From the NCBI GenBank assembly GCA_000818095.1, contig CP009416.1:128501-192500 (forward strand): 64,000 bases of DNA, read 5' to 3'. The translations under genes were made by a program, and so were the position numbers. This stretch comes from Jeotgalibacillus malaysiensis (lineage in GTDB: Bacteria > Bacillota > Bacilli > Bacillales > Jeotgalibacillaceae). The stretch's first letter is position 1. Every line of letters begins with the position of its first letter. Of the stretch, positions 38,393-47,569 are shown one piece after another. The notes below the pieces were generated by a model. It had not been told where the DNA came from. It was given only the letters and a program-made list of their open reading frames with translations, and did not search any database.

Positions 38393-39337
38393 CTAGAGAT
38401 TGATTGAGAAGGCAGTACAATTGTTTTTAACTGCTTCGAAGAATTTCTTCGGTGACAGATTGCCAAGGCTGCCGTGCGGTCTGCGTTCGTTGTAAAATTT
38501 CACATAGTCGTTGATATAGTATATCGCATGATCGAACGTCACCAGCTCAACCTCGTGACGAACTATACACTCACGTTGTAACTGGCTGTGATATGACTCG
38601 ATAAAGGCATTCAGGTTGGGAGATGCATTCGGTATACGCTCATGGTAAAGACCATGAAACGCGCAATATTTCGCAAAACTGTGACTGATAAACTGTGGTC
38701 CATTGTCTGTACGGATGATCAGTTTCTGCTCACCACTCCCTGGCTTCAGATGCACCTTGCGTCGTAAGATGGCTTTCATCACCGTCCGCATTACGTCTTC
38801 AGACCTGCAGGTCCTTCCGCAATAATACCCGACGATCTGTCGGTCGTAGACATCGATAACGTTACACGTCATCAGAAAGAACCCAGCTTCTTTTAAGGGG
38901 ACATATTTGATGTCCATCTGCCAAAGTTGGTTAACGGCTGTCACGCTCCGGTTTCTCGCGAGTTGGCGCTTAGGACGGTTGGTCTTACTTCGTTTTTTTA
39001 ATACGCCGAGCTCCTTACAAAGTCGATAGACTTTTTTGGCATTGATCACTAACTTCCTCTCTGTCCTCAAGAGGATACCCCACTTTCGATAGCCTAGACC
39101 TCCGATCAAATCGTCTTCGCTGAACTCACAGAGAAACTCTTTAATCTCTTCATCAGAGACTGGCGTGCCATCTAAAGTGTATGAGACCCCTGGAAAGGGT
39201 CGTCCTCTCTTCTTCATCTGGATGTTCCCTCCCATCATCAATTGATAGTAGTAGGTCGAGCGGCCAAGTCCGAGTATTGAAAGAACTCTCTTAGCCTGGA
39301 AGCCTTGGTCGATCCATTGTTTTGCGATCTCATGCAT
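38393..39337 (-). CDS. IS3-family transposase OrfB (DDE integrase domain)
   Basis: A 314-aa integrase-fold transposase. The catalytic triad is visible: first Asp in QLWQMDIKYV (about residue 142), second in IIRTDNGPQF, Glu in NAFIESYHSQ, followed by the family's FYNERRPHGSL. An HTH-like N-terminus (VLSILGLGRSTYYY) is present. It lies in the -1 frame relative to orfA and could be made as an OrfAB fusion by slippage at an A8G tract (minus strand, 39364-39356). Confidence 0.93.
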   Translation of the reverse strand: MHEIAKQWIDQGFQAKRVLSILGLGRSTYYYQLMMGGNIQMKKRGRPFPGVSYTLDGTPVSDEEIKEFLCEFSEDDLIGGLGYRKWGILLRTERKLVINAKKVYRLCKELGVLKKRSKTNRPKRQLARNRSVTAVNQLWQMDIKYVPLKEAGFFLMTCNVIDVYDRQIVGYYCGRTCRSEDVMRTVMKAILRRKVHLKPGSGEQKLIIRTDNGPQFISHSFAKYCAFHGLYHERIPNASPNLNAFIESYHSQLQRECIVRHEVELVTFDHAIYYINDYVKFYNERRPHGSLGNLSPKKFFEAVKNNCTAFSINL

Positions 39338-39345
39338 TTCTGATA

Positions 39346-39657
39346 TTAGTAAGGTCTTTTTTTTACAAGGTCTTTTAAGACCGCGATTTCCAACTCTTTC
39401 TCACCAAGCAGACGCATCGCTCGTTCGTACTGCTGCTTGTAATAGTCACCCGATTTTTCAAGAGGAAGAACTTCCCCTGATTCCACCTCCGCCTCCATCT
39501 CTTCTCGGACTTCATCTCCATACTCATTCATCCAAGCAGTCAAAGTACTACGATGAACGCCTGCTGTCTTGGCAGTTGTGACGATCTTGTTGGTCTCGAG
39601 TGCCATTCGGACATATTTCTTTTTGATCTCTTCAAAAGCCTGAACCTTCTTTCGCAT
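39346..39657 (-). CDS. IS3-family transposase OrfA
   Basis: A 103-aa HTH protein with a C-terminal coiled coil. It has AKTAGVHRSTLTAWMNEYGD as recognition helix region and QYERAMRLLGEKELEIAVLK as leucine-zipper-like stretch. It ends just past the A8G slippery run that would shift ribosomes into orfB. GGAAAGGGGGC lies upstream of the ATG. Confidence 0.9.
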   Translation of the reverse strand: MRKKVQAFEEIKKKYVRMALETNKIVTTAKTAGVHRSTLTAWMNEYGDEVREEMEAEVESGEVLPLEKSGDYYKQQYERAMRLLGEKELEIAVLKDLVKKRPY

Positions 39658-39912
39658 AAAAGTGCCCCCTTTCCTGTGGAGTCGTTTGATATCAGTGTAA
39701 ATCCAACATCAATTCGTGTCCAAGGTATTAAGGGGGCTAGAAAGAGATTGATGGAATAATTCACGAAATGAAGGGAATCCACCCATCCACCCATCCACCC
39801 ACCTGGACAGCTCGTAATCACTCTACCACCACCTCTAATCCACTCCCCATAAATAAAGTCTATCTTCTTAACTACTCGCATATACTCCTCTAGAAAATAA
39901 GGAGGACAGGAC

Positions 39913-40611
39913 ATGCTGAGGAAATCACTCATACTCGCGGCGATTGTGCTGCTAATCGGGATGGCTGCAGGTGCACTGTTGTACGCAGTGGAGGAGTGGA
40001 GTCTGCCGCTGACCGGTGAAGTCATTGTGCTTGACCCCGGCCACGGCGGTCTGGACGGCGGTGCAAATTATGAAACCATCCTGGAAAAGAACCTGACATT
40101 ATCAATTGCGAAAAAACTGCAGGCTTACCTTGAGGAGCAGGGGGCTATTGTGATTTTATCCAGAGAGACAGATAAAGATCTGGCCTCTGAAGGAACAAAA
40201 GGATTCAGGGACCGTAAAAGAGAGGACCTTAAAAATAGACTTGAGCTCATCAATAACAAAGATAACGACTTGTTCATCAGCATTCACCTGAACGCAATCC
40301 CTGAAGCAAGGTGGAAGGGACCCCAGACATTTTATACAACTTATAATGACCAAAATGAGCGGCTCGCAAGGTTTATTCAGCATGAGTTGAACAGACATAT
40401 TCCAGATAGCAAAAGAAAATCCAAGCCGATCGACGGCATTTATGTACTAAGTCATGCTGAGACGCCTGGTGTACTGGTGGAAGCAGGGTTTCTTTCCAAC
40501 CCTGAGGAGCGGTACTGGCTGCTCTAAGATGATTATCAGCAGCAGGTGGCAGCTGCCATTTATATCGGAATTCTGAGACATTATTCCAAAGAAGATGAGC
40601 CTCCTGAGTGA
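39913..40611 (+). pseudogene. cwlD: cwlD, N-acetylmuramoyl-L-alanine amidase, with an in-frame stop
   Basis: The cortex-modifying amidase that, with a deacetylase, makes muramic delta-lactam needed for germination. The first 204 codons hold a signal anchor and all Amidase_3 metal/catalytic positions (DPGHGGLDGG, Glu in NYETILEKN, SIHLNA, Glu in VLVEAGFLSNP). A TAA at 40525-40527 then interrupts the frame, which stays open for 27 more codons to TGA 40609-40611. That tail (DDYQQQVAAAIYIGILRHYS, ending EPPE) matches the family C-terminus. The gene is probably broken or C-terminally clipped; sequencing error is possible. AAGGAGGAC precedes the ATG. Confidence 0.85.
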
Positions 40612-40676
40612 ACTTGAGCGTTTCACCTATGTTATACTTGCATAGATGAAAACGAATTCAAAAGGAGTGTCTTGTT

Positions 40677-41735
40677 TTGGTAACTGAACAGCAGGTTAGA
40701 GAATTGCTCGGTTCTATGAATGATCCGATTTTACATACAACGCTTGCGGAAACTGAAGGTATCGTGGAAGTAAGCATTAAGGAAGAAAAGAATCACGTCA
40801 GCGTGAAAATTGCGCTTGCAAAAACAGGAACAGCTGAACAGATGCAGCTTCAAATGGCTGTTGTCGAAGCGCTTAAAGGTGCTGGTGCTGAGACAGTAGG
40901 GATCCGTTTTACAGAGCTTGAGCCTGAAAAGCTTGAGAAGTTCCGCGGCCAGCAGGGTGATGCAGTAGAAGATAATCTGCTTGCACCAGGCAATAAGGTT
41001 CAGTTCATTGCAATCGCCAGCGGTAAAGGCGGGGTAGGAAAATCAACGGTATCTGTAAACCTTGCAGTCGCACTTGCGCGTCAGGGGAAAAAGGTTGGAC
41101 TGATTGATGCAGATATCTACGGATTCAGTGTGCCTGATATGATGGGGATCAATAAACGTCCGGTCGTACGCGGCGAGCGTATTATTCCGGTTGACCGTAA
41201 AGGTGTCAAAGTCATTTCGATGGCCTTTTTCGTTGAAGACAATGCACCTGTTATCTGGAGAGGCCCAATGCTTGGTAAGATGCTGAACAGCTTCTTTACT
41301 GAAGTGGAGTGGGGCGAGCTTGACTACCTGCTGCTTGATCTGCCACCGGGTACGGGAGATGTAGCGCTTGATGTGCATGCGATGCTGCCATCAAGTAAGG
41401 AAATCATCGTCACAACGCCTCACCCGACAGCTGCATTCGTTGCAGCGCGTGCAGGGGCAATGGCGCTTCAGACTGAGCATTCGATTCTCGGCGTTGTAGA
41501 GAACATGTCTTACTATGAAAGCAAGAAGACAGGCGAACGTGAGTATGTATTTGGTACAGGCGGCGGAGAAAAGCTTGCAGAAGAGCTGCGCACAGAGCTT
41601 TTAGGTAAATTACCGCTTCAGCAGCCTGACTGGGATGAAGATGATTTCGCTCCATCTGTATACGCAGAAGATCATAAGCTTGGTAAGATTTATGATCAGA
41701 TTGCTGAAGAAGTGATTGATAAGACAACTGAATGA
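40677..41735 (+). CDS. salA: Mrp/NBP35-family P-loop ATPase (SalA)
   Basis: A 352-aa protein with an N-terminal DUF59/MIP18-like domain and a Mrp ATPase domain with deviant Walker A ASGKGGVGKST (about residue 114) and DLPPGTGD. Family members carry Fe-S clusters; B. subtilis SalA represses scoC. The expected CxxC near the C-terminus is not obvious, as in SalA. The start is TTG 40677 after AAAGGAGTG. B. subtilis has cwlD-salA-gerD; here an island follows salA. Confidence 0.93.
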   Translation: MVTEQQVRELLGSMNDPILHTTLAETEGIVEVSIKEEKNHVSVKIALAKTGTAEQMQLQMAVVEALKGAGAETVGIRFTELEPEKLEKFRGQQGDAVEDNLLAPGNKVQFIAIASGKGGVGKSTVSVNLAVALARQGKKVGLIDADIYGFSVPDMMGINKRPVVRGERIIPVDRKGVKVISMAFFVEDNAPVIWRGPMLGKMLNSFFTEVEWGELDYLLLDLPPGTGDVALDVHAMLPSSKEIIVTTPHPTAAFVAARAGAMALQTEHSILGVVENMSYYESKKTGEREYVFGTGGGEKLAEELRTELLGKLPLQQPDWDEDDFAPSVYAEDHKLGKIYDQIAEEVIDKTTE

Positions 41736-41743
41736 TTGATTTG

Positions 41744-41774
41744 AAACGACCTCATTTAATGGGGTCGTTTTTTC
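41744..41774 (+). terminator. Terminator after salA
   Basis: AAACGACC (41744-41751) pairs with GGTCGTTT (41763-41770), followed by TTTT. Confidence 0.85.
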
Positions 41775-41791
41775 ATGGGAAAAATGTAGGA

Positions 41792-41968
41792 GGTCGCGCG
41801 TAATTGGCTCACAATTTAAAGGGATTGATTCACCGCTCTGATTAATCGATTCATCTCCCGGATTTATTGAACGAAAAGGTATTGAGTCAGCAATTTATGT
41901 ATCATCACCCTCGAAAATTGGTTCACCGCCGCACGTAATTGAATCACCTCACAGCATATTTGAACGCA
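41792..41968 (-). repeat. 21-bp repeat array C (4+4 units), RTGAATCAATT type
   Basis: On the minus strand units start at 41968, 41947, 41926, 41905, 41875, 41854, 41833 and 41812: spacings 21, 21, 21, 30, 21, 21, 21, total 177 bp. Most begin RTGAATCAATT or a near variant. The first unit of each half is a distinct variant (TGCGTTCAAATA and TTCGTTCAATAA), which suggests the two halves correspond unit by unit. A possible ninth unit starts at 41987. It lies just downstream of the salA terminator. Confidence 0.92.
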
Positions 41969-41989
41969 CGCCGCCACCAAGTCTCACCC

Positions 41990-42393
41990 CAAAACCATTT
42001 CAACCTCATATATATCACCTTCAAACCTCTCAAAATCAAGATTTTTTCCAAACCACTACCATGGAAAAAGGTGCTATGGTCGCATGTTTTGTAAAGAATG
42101 TAATAAAGAAGATGCGGATTTTGTCGAATCAATTCTAAGTTACTATATGTGAATTGAATACAGTGGTTCATTAGACCCCACAATATGTCGGACAACATGG
42201 ACTATCTTCTTTGCCTGTAATATTCAATTTCCTCCACGATTTGACAGCATTCCGGAAATCCATTAAAACAGTTATAGCTATTTCAGCTCACTTTGCAAAA
42301 ATGTGATGAACGACACGAATGTCATATTAGGAAATATTTATATGATTCTATTCGACTATATTTAACAGGGCAGTGAAAGAGAGGCGGAAAGTC
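41990..42393. other. Gene-free stretch upstream of the Tad locus
   Basis: AT-rich sequence without a convincing ORF. TTGACA at 42241 with a weak TAAAAC 17 bp later may be a promoter for the pilus operon; no leader structure or terminator is evident. The left edge follows array C. Confidence 0.4.
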
Positions 42394-43146
42394 ATGATTG
42401 AATCGAAAAGAAGAGCGCTGATATTTTTCATTATTGCGGCATTATTTGCAGCAGCAGCGGGATATTTCACGCTTCAAAAGGTCAAAGAGTTAAACAATGA
42501 CCTTGGGACGATGGTGACTGTCTATGTGGCGGGGGCAGATATTGATGCCCGTGACGTGATTACGCCGGAAGCAGTGGCAGCTGAAAGCATCCCGCAGAAG
42601 TTTGTCACCGCCGAGCATATTCGTGATCCTGAGGAACTGATGAATAAAGTATCAGTTGTTCCTTTATCTGAAGGAGATGTGATTTCCAAAAATATGCTCA
42701 AGGAAGCATCGGCTGTCACAGAAGAGAACAATCGTCTGGTCACGATGATGTCTTCAGAGCGGGTGTCATTTGATGAACCACTTGAGCCGCTCGATCGCGT
42801 TGATATTGTAGTCTCGAACAGAACAGATGAAGGCAACAATACAGAGATCTTTATGAAGGATGTCAAAGTAGCGCGTGTGGCAAACAACGACGGCCAGTTT
42901 TCAGGCGTCCAGGTTGAGATTTCACTTGAAGAGACACCTGAATTAATTCATATGCAGAATTACGCGGACAGTGTGCGCGTCATTAAAGCGAATGTCGGTG
43001 TGGCAAGTCAGGAAGTAGCGGCTGCTGAAGAAGAGCCAGCAGAAGAGGCTGAAGCCGCAGAGAAAACTGCTGATGAAGAACAAGCCGAGCCTGAAGAAAA
43101 ACAAGAAAAGCCCGCTGATGAGAAAAAAGAAGAATCAGGTGAGTAA
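42394..43146 (+). CDS. cpaB: Flp pilus assembly protein CpaB (SAF domain)
   Basis: A 250-aa membrane-anchored CpaB/RcpC-like protein. It has one N-terminal helix (LIFFIIAALFAAAAGYFTLQ), then a SAF-like domain (VYVAGADIDARDVITPEAVA, VVPLSEGDVISKNML) and an RcpC-type domain. The last 45 residues are Glu/Ala/Lys repeats and probably disordered. ATG 42394 follows GAGGCGGAA; the upstream GTG 42373 precedes that site. It is first gene of the Tad-type operon. Confidence 0.88.
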   Translation: MIESKRRALIFFIIAALFAAAAGYFTLQKVKELNNDLGTMVTVYVAGADIDARDVITPEAVAAESIPQKFVTAEHIRDPEELMNKVSVVPLSEGDVISKNMLKEASAVTEENNRLVTMMSSERVSFDEPLEPLDRVDIVVSNRTDEGNNTEIFMKDVKVARVANNDGQFSGVQVEISLEETPELIHMQNYADSVRVIKANVGVASQEVAAAEEEPAEEAEAAEKTADEEQAEPEEKQEKPADEKKEESGE

Positions 43147-43190
43147 GCCTGGGTGATTAAACGCATGCGTCGAATAGAGGAGGCTATGCC

Positions 43191-44321
43191 ATGGAAGAGT
43201 TAGATGTATTAGTGATAGGAAGAGAAGGTACGCTGATGTCTACGATTCGCACGAGGCTGCCGGAAACATTGAAAACTGAAGCGCTCGATCCGTCTCACCT
43301 TAGATCAGAGCTTAAAAATAAACAGCCGAAAGTGATTTTACTGCTTCATGATGAAGGTGATATTGAACGCGTTGCGCTGATCCAGTCTGAACAGCTGCAT
43401 GCACCGGTCATCTTTATCCATGAATCTCATGACTTCCAGCTTTTCAGAGATCTCGTCAGAAGAGGGGTCACAGATTACCTTGTAATGCCTGAGGATCTTG
43501 AAGGGTTAGGCGACCGTGTAGAAACAATTGTATCGAGAGCCTCAGCTGAACAGCCGAAGGATCAGCTTTTCAAAAGAGGTAACGGAAAGGTGTTTACCTT
43601 TTACAGCGGCAAGGGTGGCAGCGGGAAGACATTTTTAAGTACCGCTTTCGCTCAGACACTGAAGTTCGAATCGACTGCTCAGGTCATTTATATCGATTTG
43701 AATCTCCAATACGGAGGCGGTGAAACCTTTCTCGGTATTGAACCGAACCGCACGATTATGGATCTGGAGCCGGTTATCGAAGAAATCAGTGAAAACCATT
43801 TAAAAAATGTCTCTGAAAAAGAACCGTTTTCCAAGCTGGATCTGTTAATCAGTCCAAGGGATGCAGAACTGGCTGAACGTCTCACAGAGGATTTTGTAAC
43901 CAAGGTACTTAGAGCCTGCCGCAGAACGTACGACTTTATCATTGTGGATCTCCCGTCCTCAATTGACGAGCGGACGTATGGCGCGCTGATTGAAGCAGAT
44001 AAAGTGTTTTATACAATCGCACTTGATACACCGTCGATACGCGTACTAAAGCACGTAGAGAGTCTCTTTCAGAAGCTTGGGATTCCGACAGAGGATCGGC
44101 TGGAGCTTGTATTAAATGAAGTCGGCAAAGAAAATGAGCTGTCTAAGAAAGACCTTGAACGTTTTGTCACCTATCCGCATGCAGCTGAGATCAGACGGGA
44201 TATGAAGGGTGTACAGGCTGGCATTAATAAAGGGCAGCCGATCCGTAAAGAACCAAAGGAAAAGAAACTAATACCGGCAGCAAAAGATATGCGCAAGTGG
44301 GTAAGATCGATGCTGAAGTAA
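43191..44321 (+). CDS. tadZ: Tad/Flp pilus localisation ATPase TadZ (CpaE-like)
   Basis: A 376-aa MinD/ParA-superfamily protein with an N-terminal atypical receiver domain (residues about 1-120) and a deviant Walker A at residue 139 (SGKGGSGKTF). The Switch region VDLPSSIDERT is also visible. TadZ proteins position the pilus machine at the cell pole. GAGGAGGCT precedes the ATG; tadA follows 13 bp after its stop. Confidence 0.9.
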   Translation: MEELDVLVIGREGTLMSTIRTRLPETLKTEALDPSHLRSELKNKQPKVILLLHDEGDIERVALIQSEQLHAPVIFIHESHDFQLFRDLVRRGVTDYLVMPEDLEGLGDRVETIVSRASAEQPKDQLFKRGNGKVFTFYSGKGGSGKTFLSTAFAQTLKFESTAQVIYIDLNLQYGGGETFLGIEPNRTIMDLEPVIEEISENHLKNVSEKEPFSKLDLLISPRDAELAERLTEDFVTKVLRACRRTYDFIIVDLPSSIDERTYGALIEADKVFYTIALDTPSIRVLKHVESLFQKLGIPTEDRLELVLNEVGKENELSKKDLERFVTYPHAAEIRRDMKGVQAGINKGQPIRKEPKEKKLIPAAKDMRKWVRSMLK

Positions 44322-44334
44322 GGAGGGGAATGCC

Positions 44335-45684
44335 ATGTCACTGTTTCAACGTACTAAGCGCTCTCAGGCTGAACCGCAAAAACAAAGCGTCCAGTCGGTA
44401 ATGACGCCTTATCTGGAAGAATTGCTCGAGCACTATAAGACGCGCCTGCTGGCTGAGACGAACCTTGAGCAGCTGACAGCAGCCGATGAGCACGAACGGC
44501 GGGCGTCGATTGACCGTCTCGTGAATCAATTCATGCTTGAGGAAAAAGTAGTCATTCCACGCGGCGACCGTGAAGTGCTGATGTCACGCCTCATCGATGA
44601 GAGTGTGGGGTTTGGACCACTGGAGCAGCTATTGAAGGACCCAACCATCACCGAGATTCTCGTCAACGGTCCAAAAGAAATATTTATTGAGCGTAATGGG
44701 CAGCTGCAGGAATCAACCATTACCTTTAAGGATGATGATCATGTCCGTCATATCGTTGACCGCGTGATTGCACCGCTCGGCCGCCGGATCGATGAGAGTT
44801 CTCCGATGGTTGATGCCCGTCTTCCGGATGGCAGCCGTGTGAATGCCGTCATTCCGCCAGTCAGTCTGAACGGCACGCTGATTTCCATTCGTAAATTCAG
44901 ACAGGAGCCGATTGAAATGGATGATCTGCTTGAATTCGGCTCACTCGATGAACCGATGGCTGCATTTATCCAGGCGATTGTTGAAGCCAAGATGAATGTG
45001 CTCATCTCAGGAGGAACAGGGAGCGGGAAGACAACGCTTCTGAATGCAGCTGCAAAAGCAGTTCCGCCGGGAGAGCGGGTCATCACGATTGAAGACTCAG
45101 CTGAATTACGGCTCAACCGTGCAAGTGTTGTTGGTCTTGAAGCCCGTCCACCGAACGTTGAGGGCTCCGGTGAAGTGTCGATTCGGCAGCTCGTTAAAAA
45201 CGCACTCCGTATGCGGCCGGACAGGATCATCGTCGGTGAGGTGCGGGGTCCTGAAGCCTTTGACATGCTACAGGCAATGAACACCGGTCACGAAGGCTCA
45301 CTGACGACTGTTCACGCCAATACACCGAGTGACGCCATCAACCGTGTAGAAGGGATGGTCGTCATGGCAGGGATGGACCTGCCGACGCATATCATCCGTG
45401 AATACATTGTCGGCGCACTCGATATGATCGTGCAGGCAGAGCGTCTCGGAGACGGGAAACGTAAGATCGTCAACATATCTGAAGTATACGTAAATGATCA
45501 AAACCAGGTAAAGCTGCAGGACATCTTTATTTTCAAACGCACAGGAACAGGTAAAGACGGAGAAGTACTTGGCCATTTCGAGCCAACCGGCATTGTGCCT
45601 AAATGTGTAGAGCGGCTCAAACTGTTTGGCATTGAATTCGATGAACGCCTCTTCCAAAAAGGAGGCGAGCCGATATGGACATGA
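44335..45684 (+). CDS. tadA: Tad/Flp pilus assembly ATPase TadA (CpaF family)
   Basis: A 449-aa type II/IV secretion-superfamily ATPase that drives pilus assembly. It has Walker A GGTGSGKTT (residue 226), the Asp box TIEDSAELRL, Walker B region RMRPDRIIVGEVRGPEAFDM, and the His box GHEGSLTTVHANTPSDA. AAGGAGGGG precedes the ATG. The stop overlaps tadB by 10 bp. Confidence 0.95.
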   Translation: MSLFQRTKRSQAEPQKQSVQSVMTPYLEELLEHYKTRLLAETNLEQLTAADEHERRASIDRLVNQFMLEEKVVIPRGDREVLMSRLIDESVGFGPLEQLLKDPTITEILVNGPKEIFIERNGQLQESTITFKDDDHVRHIVDRVIAPLGRRIDESSPMVDARLPDGSRVNAVIPPVSLNGTLISIRKFRQEPIEMDDLLEFGSLDEPMAAFIQAIVEAKMNVLISGGTGSGKTTLLNAAAKAVPPGERVITIEDSAELRLNRASVVGLEARPPNVEGSGEVSIRQLVKNALRMRPDRIIVGEVRGPEAFDMLQAMNTGHEGSLTTVHANTPSDAINRVEGMVVMAGMDLPTHIIREYIVGALDMIVQAERLGDGKRKIVNISEVYVNDQNQVKLQDIFIFKRTGTGKDGEVLGHFEPTGIVPKCVERLKLFGIEFDERLFQKGGEPIWT

Positions 45685-46604
45685 TCATTGCAGTTCTATT
45701 CGGCTCAGCAGCACTCGCACTCCTATTCATGATTTACTTCCTGCTTGATTACAGGCGGCACAAGCAGGACTGGAAAAAGAAAATGCGCACCTGGTACCCG
45801 GAGGAGAAGAGGAAAAGTGCGATCAGTGTCTTAGGGGACAAATATGATGCGTCACCATCTTCTGAAAAGCTCCACAAAAAGCTGCAGCTGGCAAACGTCG
45901 GACTGCTGCCATCTGAGTATATTGGGGCTCATATTGTAGGTTTCCTATTGCTCTATGTGGTCTTTAACATGATCTTCAGTATGTCAGCCTTTATCAGTCT
46001 TGTGCTGACAGTCGGACTGCTTGCAGCATCGCACTTTCTGCTTTTCTATCTACGGAAAAACCGCTATGAGGAGCGATTTAACGAACAGCTGAGTGAAGTC
46101 TGCCGGCTGCTTGCCAATGCTTCCAAAAGCGGGATGACAGTCACGCAGGGGATTGACCTTGTAGCAAACGAAGTCAGCTCACCAGCTAAGGAAGAATTTA
46201 AAAGAATGTCATACGAACTGAAGCTCGGTGTGCCGCTTGAACAGGTGCTGAAAAAAGTGCAGGAGCGAAATACCTCAAGAGACTTTCAGCTATTTGCCGC
46301 CACACTCCTGATTCAGAAAAAAACAGGGGGCAACCTGGCTTCAACACTTGAGACGATGGCTTCAACACTTGAAGACAGAAAAATTCTGCATCAGACAATC
46401 CGCACAATGACTTCAGAACAGCGTTATATCTCAATCATTGTACCGGCGATGCCAATCTTTATCCTGCTGGTCATGAACAATGTGATGGATGGGTTTACAG
46501 ACCCGCTGACCACAACACCAGGGCTCATTATCCTTGCATTGTTCGGAGCAGGAATCATACTTTCGTTCTTCCTGATCCGGAAGATTACGGATATCAAAGT
46601 GTAG
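45675..46604 (+). CDS. tadB: Tad/Flp pilus inner-membrane platform protein TadB
   Basis: A 309-aa type II secretion F-domain protein with about four membrane helices and the conserved cytoplasmic domain LANASKSGMTVTQGIDLVAN. It forms with TadC the membrane platform on which TadA acts. The start lies within the tadA 3' end behind AAAAGGAGGCG. Confidence 0.92.
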   Translation: MDMIIAVLFGSAALALLFMIYFLLDYRRHKQDWKKKMRTWYPEEKRKSAISVLGDKYDASPSSEKLHKKLQLANVGLLPSEYIGAHIVGFLLLYVVFNMIFSMSAFISLVLTVGLLAASHFLLFYLRKNRYEERFNEQLSEVCRLLANASKSGMTVTQGIDLVANEVSSPAKEEFKRMSYELKLGVPLEQVLKKVQERNTSRDFQLFAATLLIQKKTGGNLASTLETMASTLEDRKILHQTIRTMTSEQRYISIIVPAMPIFILLVMNNVMDGFTDPLTTTPGLIILALFGAGIILSFFLIRKITDIKV

Positions 46605-46613
46605 GTGATCAAG

Positions 46614-47549
46614 ATGGATGCCTTAATCATTTTATGTATTGTGCTGTTCTGGTTTCTCGTCCTGCTCGGGCTCAGGAACTGGTCAGTGTATATAAAAGAA
46701 AAAAGAGAATTACTGCTTCATATCTCTGACGTCACAATGGTTGATGCTTTTGAGAAAAAGGAGAAGAAGCGTAAGCAGAGAGCCGGGTTTATTGATAGAG
46801 TCACAAAGTTCGCAGATGAGTTCGCGGACCTCGGACAGCGCATTAACTTCTTCAGCGTCAATCAGGATGTAGCGGACTGGCTGAAGAAGTCGGGTAATCG
46901 CTATGAGTTAACAGTTGCCCGCTTTCAGGGTCTGAAAATGATGCTCATGACAGTCGGCTTTTTCCTCGGAATGTTTTTCTTCTTCCTTGGATTGCCGCTA
47001 TCACAATTTGGCATTGTACTGACACCGCTGATTGGATATTTTCTGCCGATCATTGTGATCCGACAGCAGGTCAAGCAGCGTCAGCAGGCCCTGCGGATGG
47101 ATCTTCCGGACTTTTTGGATACCGTCAGTACAAGCCTTCAGGCAGGTGTCAGTCTGGACCAGGCTTTAAGGGAGGTGATCCGCTTTTTTGATGGTCCGCT
47201 CAGAGAAGAATTCACCCGCTTTATCCAGGAGATCGACTTAGGCGTACAGCGCGAGCAGGCCTACCGCAATCTCCTTGAACGTAACAGCAACCAGGAATTC
47301 CAGCAGCTCATAAAATCCCTTCTTCAGGGAATGAAGCTCGGTGTCCCGGTCGCCTCAACCTTCAAGCTGCAGGCAGAGGATATGAGGCAGTTAAGAGAAG
47401 AACAGGTCAAAGAACTTGCAGCAAAAGCTTCACCGAAAGTGACGCTGGTGACGACTTTTATTGTGGCGCCGGTGTCGATTCTAATGATTGCCGGACTTAT
47501 GATACTGAACTTACTTTATGGCGAAAACAGCATAATGAATCTATTTTAA
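46614..47549 (+). CDS. tadC: Tad/Flp pilus inner-membrane platform protein TadC
   Basis: A 311-aa second F-domain membrane protein: DFLDTVSTSLQAGVSLDQAL, LIKSLLQGMKLGVPVASTFK and a C-terminal helix pair (VTLVTTFIVAPVSILMIAGL). ATG 46614 follows GTAGGTGA, which overlaps the tadB stop; GTG 46605 is in frame but has no ribosome-binding site. Confidence 0.92.
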   Translation: MDALIILCIVLFWFLVLLGLRNWSVYIKEKRELLLHISDVTMVDAFEKKEKKRKQRAGFIDRVTKFADEFADLGQRINFFSVNQDVADWLKKSGNRYELTVARFQGLKMMLMTVGFFLGMFFFFLGLPLSQFGIVLTPLIGYFLPIIVIRQQVKQRQQALRMDLPDFLDTVSTSLQAGVSLDQALREVIRFFDGPLREEFTRFIQEIDLGVQREQAYRNLLERNSNQEFQQLIKSLLQGMKLGVPVASTFKLQAEDMRQLREEQVKELAAKASPKVTLVTTFIVAPVSILMIAGLMILNLLYGENSIMNLF

Positions 47550-47569
47550 AAAAACAGGAGGAATTAGAC

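Larger units (their letters stand above)
38205..39737 (-). mobile_element. IS3-family insertion sequence (orfA/orfB)
   Basis: About 1.53 kb. Imperfect inverted ends are GCCCCCTAATGTTGGACACGA on the left (from 38205) and, on the other strand, GCCCCCTTAATACCTTGGAC on the right (from 39737). They enclose orfA and orfB on the minus strand in the usual IS3 order. No clear target-site duplication flanks it; exact ends are uncertain by a few bases. The 187 bp between left end and the orfB stop holds no convincing gene. Confidence 0.85.

Noticed and set aside
38213..38407. 64-codon plus-strand ORF inside the IS end
   Set aside because: No ribosome-binding site or recognisable sequence; it lies in the non-coding end of the IS3 element.
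39777..39802. Microsatellite ATCCACCC repeats as a functional element
   Set aside because: Only about three copies of an 8-bp unit; probably simple slippage next to the IS junction.
41944..42198. 84-codon minus-strand ORF after array C
   Set aside because: No ribosome-binding site; part of it is array sequence.
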